Shown here: positions 8,930-16,710 of the stretch, piece by piece
How the letters are laid out: every line of letters begins with the position of its first letter
Position numbering within the stretch: position 1 is the first letter of the stretch
DNA from: Bacillus sp. MYb209
GTDB taxonomy: Bacteria; Bacillota; Bacilli; Bacillales; Bacillaceae_G
Length of the DNA stretch: 64,000 nt
Assembly (NCBI RefSeq): GCF_002975175.1
Contig: NZ_PCNZ01000007.1
Coordinates: 116,559-180,558, forward strand
Reading direction: 5' to 3'
Notes under the pieces: model-generated
Databases searched by the model: none
What the model was told of the DNA's origin: nothing
The model's input: the letters and a program-made list of their open reading frames with translations, nothing else
Translations under genes and position numbers: made by a program

Positions 8930-9498
8930 CGCTTCTCAATCGCCACAATAAATGGCGGGTTGTTTTGCTGGTTAATGAAGCCGTATCTTAGTACGTGAGC
9001 TTGCTTTTGGTCTAGTTCTTCGGCGAATTTGAGAACCGCATCACGTTCTACTTGTCCTTCTGGATGACCGTGGTAAATGACAAGGACGATGATACCTTCT
9101 GGTGCCATTACGTCTAATAATTGTTCGATAGCCGAGATTGTTGAGTTCGGTTTTGTGACGATATGTTTGTCACCGCCAGGAAGGTAACCTAAGTTGAAGA
9201 TTGCTCCTGTTACTTTTCCTTTTGCTTCTTCTGGTAGTACGGATAAAAGTGTATCGTGACTATCATGAACTAAAACAGTACGTTCGAAAAGTTCTTTTTC
9301 TTTTAGGCGGATAGTAGAACTTTCGATTGCTTCCTTTTGAATATCAAATCCAAATACTTTTCCGTTATCTCCAACGATTTCGGCTAGAAAACATGTGTCA
9401 TGACCATTGCCAAGTGTTGCATCTACAGCATAATCGCCTTCTTTAACTGCCGTTTGCAAGAGTGCGCACGCAAACGGTAATACACGTTCTAATTTCAT
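8926..9498 (-). CDS. ytqB: YtqB / MnmM, SAM-dependent tRNA wobble-uridine methyltransferase
   Basis: 190 residues; Rossmann methyltransferase with SAM motif DATLGNGHDT near 26-35, FGFDIQ near 50 and FNLGYLPGGDK near 102. This is the YtqB family, earlier annotated as rRNA methylase and more recently described as MnmM, which methylates 5-aminomethyluridine at the tRNA wobble position. Its ATG overlaps the stop of ytqA by four bases, so the two are translationally coupled. Its stop codon lies in the end of a bcr1-like element. Confidence 0.88.
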   Translation of the reverse strand: MKLERVLPFACALLQTAVKEGDYAVDATLGNGHDTCFLAEIVGDNGKVFGFDIQKEAIESSTIRLKEKELFERTVLVHDSHDTLLSVLPEEAKGKVTGAIFNLGYLPGGDKHIVTKPNSTISAIEQLLDVMAPEGIIVLVIYHGHPEGQVERDAVLKFAEELDQKQAHVLRYGFINQQNNPPFIVAIEKR

Positions 9499-10454
9499 GC
9501 TTGTTTCTCCTCATTTGCATATTTTCCTTGCCAGCTTCCGCGGCGTACGAATTCTCCATCGATGGAATTTAATACTTCCCATTTATTTAAGCTCCACATT
9601 GGGCCGATCATTAAATCAGGTGGACCGTCACCTGTGATGCGGTGCACAATTACGTCTTCTGGAATCATTTCAAGTTGGTCGACAACGAGACTTACGTAAT
9701 CTTCAAGAGATAAGAATTCTAGTTGTCCTTTTTCATATTGCTTCACCATTGGCGTTCCTTTTAATAAATGAAGTAAATGAATTTTAATTCCTTGTATGTC
9801 AAGCTTTGCTACTTCACGAGTTGTTTCCATCATCATGTCGTAATTTTCAAGTGGAAGTCCGTTAATAATATGAGAGCAAACTCTAATGCCGTACTTGCGT
9901 AATTTATTTACGCCTTCAACGTACGATGGATAATCGTGAGCACGATTAATAAGATTTGCAGTACGTTCATGAACAGTTTGTAGTCCGAGTTCAACCCAAA
10001 GATACGTGCGTTTATTTAAGTCCGCTAAATATTCAACGACATCGTTCGGTAAGCAATCTGGACGAGTTGCGATAGAAAGACCGACAACGTCTTTTTCTGC
10101 TAGAAGCGGTTCGAATTTTTCTTTTAACACTTCAAGTGGAGCATGTGTATTTGTGTACGCTTGGAAATAAGCAATACATTTTCCGTCTTTCCACTTTGAG
10201 TGCATTTTTTCTTTCATTTCATGATATTGCGTGATTACATCATCACGGCGATCACCTGCAAAGTCACCAGATCCAGCGGCACTGCAAAATGTGCAGCCGC
10301 CGTAAGCGACTGTACCGTCGCGGTTCGGGCAATCGAAGCCAGCATCTAATGAAACTTTAAAGATTTTTTCACCAAATTCATTTCGTAAGTGGTAATTCCA
10401 TGTATGATAACGCTTATTGTCATTTGTATATGGAAAAGGGTTTTGAACCTTCAT
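9495..10454 (-). CDS. ytqA: YtqA / MnmL, radical SAM protein (TIGR01212 type)
   Basis: 319 residues. The cluster-binding cysteines are in DCPNRDGTVAYGGCTFC near residues 40-58, a CX8-11CX2C pattern of the YtqA/YhcC subgroup, followed by GLSIATRPDCLP and ELGLQTVHE typical of Elp3-like radical SAM enzymes. In Bacillus it has been linked to an alternative route of mnm5(s2)U synthesis together with YtqB. A GGAGG site precedes ATG 10454; the region immediately upstream is a bcr1-like repeat, so the promoter must lie in or beyond that element. Confidence 0.88.
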   Translation of the reverse strand: MKVQNPFPYTNDNKRYHTWNYHLRNEFGEKIFKVSLDAGFDCPNRDGTVAYGGCTFCSAAGSGDFAGDRRDDVITQYHEMKEKMHSKWKDGKCIAYFQAYTNTHAPLEVLKEKFEPLLAEKDVVGLSIATRPDCLPNDVVEYLADLNKRTYLWVELGLQTVHERTANLINRAHDYPSYVEGVNKLRKYGIRVCSHIINGLPLENYDMMMETTREVAKLDIQGIKIHLLHLLKGTPMVKQYEKGQLEFLSLEDYVSLVVDQLEMIPEDVIVHRITGDGPPDLMIGPMWSLNKWEVLNSIDGEFVRRGSWQGKYANEEKQA

Positions 10455-10480
10455 TATTTTCCCTCCTAAGACGAGTCAAA

Positions 10481-10563
10481 ATAAAGTGAAACTTTAATCA
10501 GTGGCTGCTTTGTCCATTCCCACTGATTATTAGCCCTCACCAATCGGGCGTTTACGGGATGAA
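10481..10563 (-). repeat. bcr1-like repeat, short form (copy B)
   Basis: About 83 bases on the minus strand, running from a CATCCCGTAAACGCCCGATT start to GATTAAAGTTTCACTTTAT. Lacks about 70 bases of the interior seen in copy A. Carries the same AATCAGTGG hairpin. Located between ytqA and ytzC. Confidence 0.75.
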
Positions 10564-10643
10564 ACAAAATCCATTATAACATACTCATAAGGTTCATATG
10601 GAAGGGACACACTAAAGGGGAATTGAAGCAAGGAGGGACAATT

Positions 10644-10907
10644 ATGGCAGAGCGTCAATCACTTGAAGAGTATATTACACAGGCAGAACAAGCGGTGGAA
10701 TATGCGAAAGAACAATTAGATCAAGGCATGAGACAAGAACATTACAATACGATGGAGTATTCGGATGCTCAGTTGCAATTAGAACAAGCATATAATGACT
10801 TACAAACGATGCAGCAACATGCGAATGATGAGCAGCGTGAGCAGTTAAATAGAGCACGTATGGCAATTCGCCAATTGCAACATCAAATGATTATTACACC
10901 GCACTAA
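10644..10907 (+). CDS. ytzC: YtzC, DUF2524-family small protein
   Basis: 87 residues from ATG 10644, which has AGGAGGG at 10631-10637. Rich in Glu and Gln, predicted mostly helical (two long amphipathic stretches containing EQHYN-like and DEQREQL segments), with no membrane segment. It corresponds to B. subtilis YtzC; function unknown. A 49-residue ORF follows 15 bases later in the same transcription unit. Confidence 0.82.
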   Translation: MAERQSLEEYITQAEQAVEYAKEQLDQGMRQEHYNTMEYSDAQLQLEQAYNDLQTMQQHANDEQREQLNRARMAIRQLQHQMIITPH

Positions 10908-10922
10908 TAAGGAGTGAATGTA

Positions 10923-11072
10923 ATGGCGAAACGTTCAAATCAAAATAATCCAGAGCAAAAAACACAAAATGGACATAACGCTGAATTTTCAAATGAACTT
11001 GATCCAGTGGTTCAAGTGAAACAGCGTAACAGTAAAAAAGGACAACCTCAAAAATCGAAGCAATCAGAGTAA
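10923..11072 (+). CDS. small hydrophilic 49-residue protein
   Basis: ATG 10923 to TAA 11070-11072, with GGAG at 10911-10914. The product begins MAKRSNQNN and ends KSKQSE; about half of the residues are Asn, Gln, Lys or Ser and there is no hydrophobic core, a composition like minor small acid-soluble spore proteins, though no family was recognised. It lies directly before a strong terminator and behind ytzC, which supports it being a real translated end gene. Confidence 0.65.
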   Translation: MAKRSNQNNPEQKTQNGHNAEFSNELDPVVQVKQRNSKKGQPQKSKQSE

Positions 11073-11104
11073 CCCAGGTCGCAATATGACCTGGGTTTTT
11101 TTTA
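11071..11104 (+). terminator. terminator after the ytzC unit
   Basis: AACCCAGGTC 11071-11080 and GACCTGGGTT 11088-11097 form a perfect 10-bp stem with a 7-nt loop, followed by T7. Confidence 0.92.
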
Positions 11105-11201
11105 TTACAAAAGTGTAAGGTAATTGTAATGTTAATAAATAGCAGTTCACCTCCAAAAGGCGCAAAATAGGTAATGGAAAAACAAGCGTAGGAGGATATA
11201 T

Positions 11202-11963
11202 ATGACGAAACCAGTTGTAGACGTGAAAAACGTTCAAAAAGTGTACGGTAAAAAAGGTGAGAACCAATCACATGCTTTAAAAGGCGTATCATTCTCAATT
11301 CAAGAGGGTGAGTTTGTTGGTATTATGGGACCTTCTGGTTCTGGTAAAACGACATTATTAAATGTAATTTCAACGCTTGATAAAGCAACGGGCGGCGTTG
11401 TTGAAATTGCGGGTACGGACATTACGAAAATGAAGCAAGGTGAGCTATCTGATTTCCGCTCACAAAAATTAGGATTCATCTTCCAAGATTTTAACTTATT
11501 AGAGAACTTATCTATTTATGAGAACATTGCACTTCCCCTTTCCCTTCAAGGTGTTCCATCACGTAATATTGGCCCGAAAGTAGAGAAGGTAGCGGATATG
11601 TTAGGGATTTCAGAGATACTTCAAAAGTATCCAACTGAAGTATCCGGTGGACAGAAACAGCGTTCAGCAGCAGCGCGTGCACTAGTACATGAACCAGCAA
11701 TTATTTTAGGGGACGAGCCAACAGGAGCTCTTGATTCTAAAAATGCAGCAAGTTTACTTGATGCGATGACAAACTTAAATGAAGAACAAGGCGTATCTAT
11801 TATGATGGTTACGCATGATCCGTACAGTGCAAGTTACTGTCAACGTATTTTATTCATTCAAGATGGTGAGCTGTATAAAGAAATTCACCGCGGTGGTACG
11901 CGTGAAGAGTTTTATAAAGAAATTTTAGATGTGCTTGCAGATTTAGGTACACAAAAAGCATAA
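11202..11963 (+). CDS. BceA-type ABC transporter ATP-binding protein
   Basis: 253 residues: Walker A GPSGSGKTT near 43, a Q-loop FIFQDFNLL near 95, signature VSGGQKQR near 148, Walker B AIILGDEPTGALDS near 165 and H-loop VTHDP. This is the MacB/LolD-like branch in which BceA ATPases of antimicrobial-peptide resistance modules fall. ATG 11202 is preceded by AGGAGG. The FtsX-like permease gene starts 17 bases after the stop. Confidence 0.88.
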   Translation: MTKPVVDVKNVQKVYGKKGENQSHALKGVSFSIQEGEFVGIMGPSGSGKTTLLNVISTLDKATGGVVEIAGTDITKMKQGELSDFRSQKLGFIFQDFNLLENLSIYENIALPLSLQGVPSRNIGPKVEKVADMLGISEILQKYPTEVSGGQKQRSAAARALVHEPAIILGDEPTGALDSKNAASLLDAMTNLNEEQGVSIMMVTHDPYSASYCQRILFIQDGELYKEIHRGGTREEFYKEILDVLADLGTQKA

Positions 11964-11979
11964 GAAAGGAGGTTCAGGC

Positions 11980-13839
11980 ATGTTATTTAAACTTTCCATG
12001 TCAGGGCTGAAAAGTAAGCTAAAGGATTATATCGTCTTACTTGTCGGTCTTGTTATGTCTATTTCAATTTTTTATATGTTTCAAACGTTAGCGCTGAATA
12101 AAGCGTTTATTGAATCCAATTCTGTCATTAAGTCTATTGGCTTCGTATTCCAAGCAGGTTCATTTTTATTAGCAATTATAACGTTCTTCTACATTTTATA
12201 TGCAAACTCTTTCTTACTATCTCTTCGCCAAAAAGAGTTTGGTATGTACATGATGTTAGGTGCGAAAAAGCATAAAGTTACATTACTTATGTTCATTGAA
12301 ACAATCGTATTAGGTGCTGCGTCTCTTGTGATTGGAATTGCAGTTGGTGTAGGACTTGCCGGGGGGATTGGGCAATTATTAATGAAGCAGCTTGAATTTG
12401 CTGGTGATGGCTATAAAGCATTTTATATCCCCTCAATGACTATTACATGTATTTTCTTCTTCGCACTATTTGTATTATCGGCAATTATGAACAGTATTAA
12501 GTTATCACGTATTTCTGTACTGCAGCTTGTACATGCAGATGCACAAACAGAGCGTGTGGCAGTAAAAGGAAAAATGACAGGTGTAGTTGCATTCTTTGCC
12601 GTTATTTTAGTAGGAATTGGCTATGCATCTATGATTTATATGGATAAACTGAAAGAAATGGGAATTATAATTGCATTAATTACAACAACAGCTGGTACTT
12701 ATATGTTATTTGGATCACTTCTCCCAGTTATTATTAAAAAGTTAAAGAGCAATAAAAAACGTAGTGAAAAAGGACTTAACGCTTTTACTTTCGCGCAGTT
12801 AAACTTCCGTATTAATAGTTTAACAAAGGTACTTGCAACAGTAGCGATGTTAGTTGCGCTTGGAGCTGGTGCAATTTCAGGTGGTATGGCGTTTAAAAAT
12901 AACGTTATAAAAATGGTTGATGGTTTAGTAATATACGATTCAGTTGTTCATAATCCTACGGCTGAAGAAAAGAAGATTTTAGATGGTATTACATTTAAAG
13001 AGAAAAGTGAATACCGTTACAAAATGGATAATAAATACGTTTATTATGTAAAAGAAGATTTAGAGAAAAATCGTCCTTTCGTAAAAGATATGGCAAATAT
13101 GAAGTCGATGAAGGATTTAGTGAATACGAAGAAAGTTTCAGAGGAACTACCAGTAGGTGCAGTTTCTAGAGAAATGAATGAAAAAGATGCGAATGCTAAA
13201 GAACTTTCAGAAGAATGGGTTGATGCTTTTAGTACAATCCATCCATATTATATATACGAAGATCATGCAATTAAAATTGTAGATCAAAAAATGTACGATG
13301 GGATAAATGGTAAAGAAGGTATAGCATTTATCGGAAAAACAGATGATTTTGTAGCATATACAAAAGAATGGAAAAAACTTGACGAGTTGCAGCTAGTTAA
13401 ATATAAAAATGTAAAAGCTGAGCAAATGAGCAGTAAATATCAGGCGTACGATATGTTCTATGGTGTTGCGAGTGGAACAGTGTTTATGGGCTTCTTCCTT
13501 GGAATTGCTTTCTTAGCAATGATGGCAAGTTGCTTAATGTTTAAAATTCTTTCTGGTGCATCAAAAGATATTACGCGCTATCAAATGCTTCGTAAAATCG
13601 GTGTGCGCCGTGAGTTATTAACGAAATCGATTTATAAAGAGTTATTCTTAGTATTCTTATTCCCAGCTATTGTAGGTATCGCTCACGTATTAGTTGGTAT
13701 GAATATTTTTGGATTTATTTTAATGGATCCGTACTTCCGTATTTGGTTACCGATAATAATTTTCGTAGTCATTTACGCGATTTATTACTTCATTACAGTT
13801 CAATTGTATAAAGGAATTGTTCTTCCGAAAGAAGATTAA
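11980..13839 (+). CDS. BceB-type FtsX-domain ABC transporter permease
   Basis: 619 residues with the layout of BceB permeases: about ten membrane helices, an N-terminal FtsX domain (helices near 20-40, 60-80, 105-125, 150-170), further pairs near 200-245 and 285-300, a large extracytoplasmic domain at about 305-500 and a C-terminal FtsX module. Such transporters sense and relieve peptide antibiotics that bind lipid II cycle intermediates and normally signal to a BceRS-type two-component system. No histidine kinase or response regulator gene is adjacent here. The substrate cannot be inferred. Confidence 0.87.
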   Translation: MLFKLSMSGLKSKLKDYIVLLVGLVMSISIFYMFQTLALNKAFIESNSVIKSIGFVFQAGSFLLAIITFFYILYANSFLLSLRQKEFGMYMMLGAKKHKVTLLMFIETIVLGAASLVIGIAVGVGLAGGIGQLLMKQLEFAGDGYKAFYIPSMTITCIFFFALFVLSAIMNSIKLSRISVLQLVHADAQTERVAVKGKMTGVVAFFAVILVGIGYASMIYMDKLKEMGIIIALITTTAGTYMLFGSLLPVIIKKLKSNKKRSEKGLNAFTFAQLNFRINSLTKVLATVAMLVALGAGAISGGMAFKNNVIKMVDGLVIYDSVVHNPTAEEKKILDGITFKEKSEYRYKMDNKYVYYVKEDLEKNRPFVKDMANMKSMKDLVNTKKVSEELPVGAVSREMNEKDANAKELSEEWVDAFSTIHPYYIYEDHAIKIVDQKMYDGINGKEGIAFIGKTDDFVAYTKEWKKLDELQLVKYKNVKAEQMSSKYQAYDMFYGVASGTVFMGFFLGIAFLAMMASCLMFKILSGASKDITRYQMLRKIGVRRELLTKSIYKELFLVFLFPAIVGIAHVLVGMNIFGFILMDPYFRIWLPIIIFVVIYAIYYFITVQLYKGIVLPKED

Positions 13840-13840
13840 T

Positions 13841-13873
13841 AAAAAACCGAGCGAAACTGCTCGGTTTTTATTA
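13841..13873 (+). terminator. terminator after the BceAB-type operon
   Basis: AAAACCGAGC and GCTCGGTTTT pair around GAAACT, followed by T-rich sequence; starts two bases past the stop. Confidence 0.88.
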
Positions 13874-14187
13874 TTTTCAGATAAAATACTTTTATGTTAC
13901 TAAAATATATAATATAATGTAAGTAAGTAACATAATATAAAGGTGTCAGCAGCTGGAAAATGAAAGGAGGAATCCAATCTGTAGAAAGAAGCTGAATCTT
14001 TATCCCCCATTTCTTTTCTAACCACAACGTATTTGTACAATTGTAAATTTCCAATTTAAAAATTGTCGGAACCATAAGAGCATATTATAAAAATAATGGA
14101 TAATACATGGAAATCCTATAGCGTGATAAGGTAAAATGGACAGGATAATGAGAAAATTACTGTTCATAAGATGAGGAGAATACATGT
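13874..14187. other. AT-rich intergenic region with a 9-bp inverted repeat
   Basis: No gene was found in these 314 bases. TTATGTTAC 13892-13900 and GTAACATAA 13927-13935 form an inverted repeat around 26 AT-rich bases. A good GGAGG at 13965-13970 leads only to an 11-codon ORF from ATG 13961 that is not convincing. ATGAGGAG directly before 14188 is the ribosome site of the next gene. Confidence 0.6.
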
Positions 14188-14754
14188 ATGGAAGTTGTAG
14201 AGGCATTAAAAGATATAAATCAAATTGAGGCTATGAAAAAATATTTAAAAGAGCACTCGCAGCGAGATTATCTTTTATTCGTTATTGGAATTAACACTGG
14301 ATTAAAAATTACAGAACTACTGAACATTAAATTTGAAGATGTATTAAATGAAGATGGAACTGTTAAAGAATTTTATTCTCTTCCTGTGAAAGATGAAAAA
14401 TTTAAACAAGATATTTATTTAAATACAAAAGTAAAAGAAGCGCTTTCGAATTATGTGCAATCTTTTACTATTCAAAGAGATAACTACGTATTTCAATCTA
14501 ATAAAACAACAAATTCAATTTCGCGCCAACAAGCTTATCGTGTTATTCATAGTGCGGCTGAAGCGGTTGGGATACTTGGTAAGATTGGAACGAATTCAAT
14601 GCGAAAAACATTTGGATTTCATGCATATAAAAGAGGAATAGCAATCGCGCTGTTGCAAAAACATTTTCATCACGCGACTCCGTCAGAGACGCTCAAGTAT
14701 TTAGGGATATCAAAAGATGAAAAGTTTAAAACAGAGATTGATGTAGATTTGTAA
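14188..14754 (+). CDS. single-domain tyrosine recombinase-like protein
   Basis: 188 residues covering only the catalytic domain of phage-integrase-type recombinases; the N-terminal core-binding domain is missing. The conserved arginine block reads TGLKITELLN (Lys where Arg is expected), the second block TNSMRKTFG (Asn replaces the first His, Arg kept), the third FHHATPSETLKY keeps His and the nucleophilic Tyr. The two substitutions may weaken or abolish strand cleavage, so a DNA-binding or accessory role is possible. No attachment-site repeat or mobile-element cargo was found nearby. GAGGAG precedes ATG 14188. Confidence 0.78.
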   Translation: MEVVEALKDINQIEAMKKYLKEHSQRDYLLFVIGINTGLKITELLNIKFEDVLNEDGTVKEFYSLPVKDEKFKQDIYLNTKVKEALSNYVQSFTIQRDNYVFQSNKTTNSISRQQAYRVIHSAAEAVGILGKIGTNSMRKTFGFHAYKRGIAIALLQKHFHHATPSETLKYLGISKDEKFKTEIDVDL

Positions 14755-14795
14755 AAGGAAAGAGCCGTAACTAAAAAATTTTAGGAGGCGGGAAT

Positions 14796-15293
14796 ATGAA
14801 TATTAGAGAGAGTGAACTACCGGGCATTGGATGTAAATTTGAAGTGATAACAAAGGGTAATGAAAAAATGGTTATTGTTATTCATGATGATGGAAGAAGG
14901 GAAATGTATCATTTTGATGCGGATCATGATGAGAGTATTTCAAGCATTTCTCTTCGCGATTCTGAAGCAAGACAAATTGCGGCTATATTAGGCGGGATGG
15001 TATATAGGCCACAAGCTTTAGACACGATTGAGATGGCTTTTGAAGGATTATCAATTGAATGGTTTAAAGTAGAAAATCAGGCACCAGTGATACAAAAAAC
15101 AATTGGTAGCTTACACGTTAGAAAAACATATAACGTAACAATCATTGCTATTTTGAAAAAGAATATGAAGAAGTTCTTTAATCCAGGCCCAGATTCTATC
15201 ATTGAAGCTGGCGATATGCTCGTATTATCGGGTGAAAGACATGAAGTGAAAAGAATCATTAAGGAATTACTTTCAGCAGGAGGTGACTCATAA
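14796..15293 (+). CDS. khtT: KhtT, regulatory subunit of the KhtTU K+/H+ antiporter
   Basis: 165 residues: an N-terminal beta-rich domain of about 70 residues and a C-terminal RCK_C (TrkA-C) domain near 75-160 (APVIQKTIGSLHVRKTYNVT ... EAGDMLVLSGERHEV). In B. subtilis the equivalent protein (YhaT) binds cyclic-di-AMP and controls antiporter activity. GGAGG precedes ATG 14796. The antiporter gene khtU starts three bases after the stop, with its ribosome site inside khtT. No khtS-like gene lies upstream. Confidence 0.88.
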   Translation: MNIRESELPGIGCKFEVITKGNEKMVIVIHDDGRREMYHFDADHDESISSISLRDSEARQIAAILGGMVYRPQALDTIEMAFEGLSIEWFKVENQAPVIQKTIGSLHVRKTYNVTIIAILKKNMKKFFNPGPDSIIEAGDMLVLSGERHEVKRIIKELLSAGGDS

Positions 15294-15296
15294 TCG

Positions 15297-16520
15297 ATGG
15301 ATACTTTAGTCTTTGAAGTTGGAACTGCGTTAGTATTAGTAGCTTTTGCAGCTATCCTCGCTGCAAAGTTAAAGTTCTCGATTATTCCGTTTCTCATTAT
15401 ACTCGGTATGCTAGTGGGGCCTCATGCCCCAGATTTAGGGCTTATCGATTTAAGGTTTATTGAAAGCGGAGAAGTTATTTCCTTCCTCGGCCGTGTTGGC
15501 GTCATATTCCTCCTATTCTACTTAGGCTTAGAATTCTCGATAAAAAAATTAATTAAATCAGGAAAGTCCATTGCTTTTGGGGGTAGTGTTCATATATCGC
15601 TTAATTTCATATTAGGTTTACTTTATGGGTATATAATGGGCTTCCCCTTACTAGAAACATTAATTATTGCTGGAATTATTACAATCTCATCGAGTGCAAT
15701 TGTAGCGAAAGTAATCGTTGATTTAAGAAGAACGGGTAATAAAGAGACAGAACTAATTTTAGGAATCATTATGTTTGATGATATCTTTTTAGCTGTATAT
15801 TTATCAGTTGTTTCAGGATTAGTACTCGGAGGTGCAACGTCATTTGTAGGTGCTCTTACATCCGTGTTAATCGCAGTAGGATATATGTTACTATTCTTTG
15901 TAATCGCTAGAAAAGCTACGCCGTTCCTAAATAAAGTATTAGATATTTCGTCCAATGAAATTTTTATTATCGTAATATTCGCTATTTTATTCTTTGTAGC
16001 AGGATTTTCAGAAACAATTCATGTTGCGGAAGCGATTGGGGCTTTATTGTTAGGACTCGTCTTTTCAGAAACAGAGCATAGTGATCGAATTGAGCATCTC
16101 GTCGTCCCGTTTCGTGATTTCTTTGGAGCTATATTTTTCTTCAGCTTCGGTTTAAGTATAGATCCGTTTTCGCTTGGAGGAGCAGTGTGGTTGGCATTAG
16201 GAGCAGTTTTCATTACTCTCATCGGTAATTTTACAGCTGGAATGATTGCAGGGCGTAAAGCCGGGTTATCGCATAAGGCTTCTACGAATATCGGTTTAAC
16301 ACTTATATCACGTGGGGAATTCTCCATTATTGTCGCGAATCTCGGAATAGCGGGTGGCTTAATGGTAACGATTAAACCATTCTCAGCTTTATATGTTTTA
16401 ATATTGGCATCGTTAGGTCCTTTATTAACGAAGGAGTCTGGGAGAATATACTCTCTACTAGACAAAATATTTAAATGGAGTGCTAAAGAAAGTGCAAAAC
16501 GTAAAAAGGAAGTTGGATAA
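15297..16520 (+). CDS. khtU: KhtU, CPA2-family K+(Na+)/H+ antiporter
   Basis: 407 residues, about twelve membrane helices covering nearly the whole chain, with no C-terminal RCK domain; regulation is supplied by KhtT. The Na+/H+ exchanger signature region contains GRVGVIFLLFYLGLEFSIKKL near 65 and the IIMFDDIFLAVYLS segment near 160 with two aspartates expected to bind the cation. Located in the cytoplasmic membrane, it extrudes K+ in exchange for protons. A long inverted repeat follows the stop. Confidence 0.9.
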   Translation: MDTLVFEVGTALVLVAFAAILAAKLKFSIIPFLIILGMLVGPHAPDLGLIDLRFIESGEVISFLGRVGVIFLLFYLGLEFSIKKLIKSGKSIAFGGSVHISLNFILGLLYGYIMGFPLLETLIIAGIITISSSAIVAKVIVDLRRTGNKETELILGIIMFDDIFLAVYLSVVSGLVLGGATSFVGALTSVLIAVGYMLLFFVIARKATPFLNKVLDISSNEIFIIVIFAILFFVAGFSETIHVAEAIGALLLGLVFSETEHSDRIEHLVVPFRDFFGAIFFFSFGLSIDPFSLGGAVWLALGAVFITLIGNFTAGMIAGRKAGLSHKASTNIGLTLISRGEFSIIVANLGIAGGLMVTIKPFSALYVLILASLGPLLTKESGRIYSLLDKIFKWSAKESAKRKKEVG

Positions 16521-16564
16521 CCTTTCGCGAGGGAACGATTCCATTATTTATAGATTAATATTTT

Positions 16565-16600
16565 ACAAAGACGATTAGAATACATTCTAATCGTCTTTGT
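16565..16600 (+). terminator. 17-bp perfect inverted repeat after khtU
   Basis: Arms 16565-16581 and 16584-16600 (ACAAAGACGATTAGAAT and its complement) are perfect with only two bases between. It probably terminates khtTU, although the T tract after it is poor. Confidence 0.65.
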
Positions 16601-16710
16601 GCTATTATCTGAATTTCATCAACTATTAATCAGTTGCCTTCCTATTTAAAAACGACTACAATTTTACTGTTATATATATGAACGAAAAAAAGAGAATAGG
16701 AGGGGAGACT

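Noticed and set aside
14188-14754. Integrated mobile element around the recombinase-like gene
   Set aside because: Neighbours are ordinary chromosomal genes, no flanking direct repeats or tRNA gene were seen, and there is no cargo.
15077-16465. Three minus-strand frames antisense to khtT-khtU
   Set aside because: Shadow frames with Asn/Ile/Pro-rich composition and no ribosome site.
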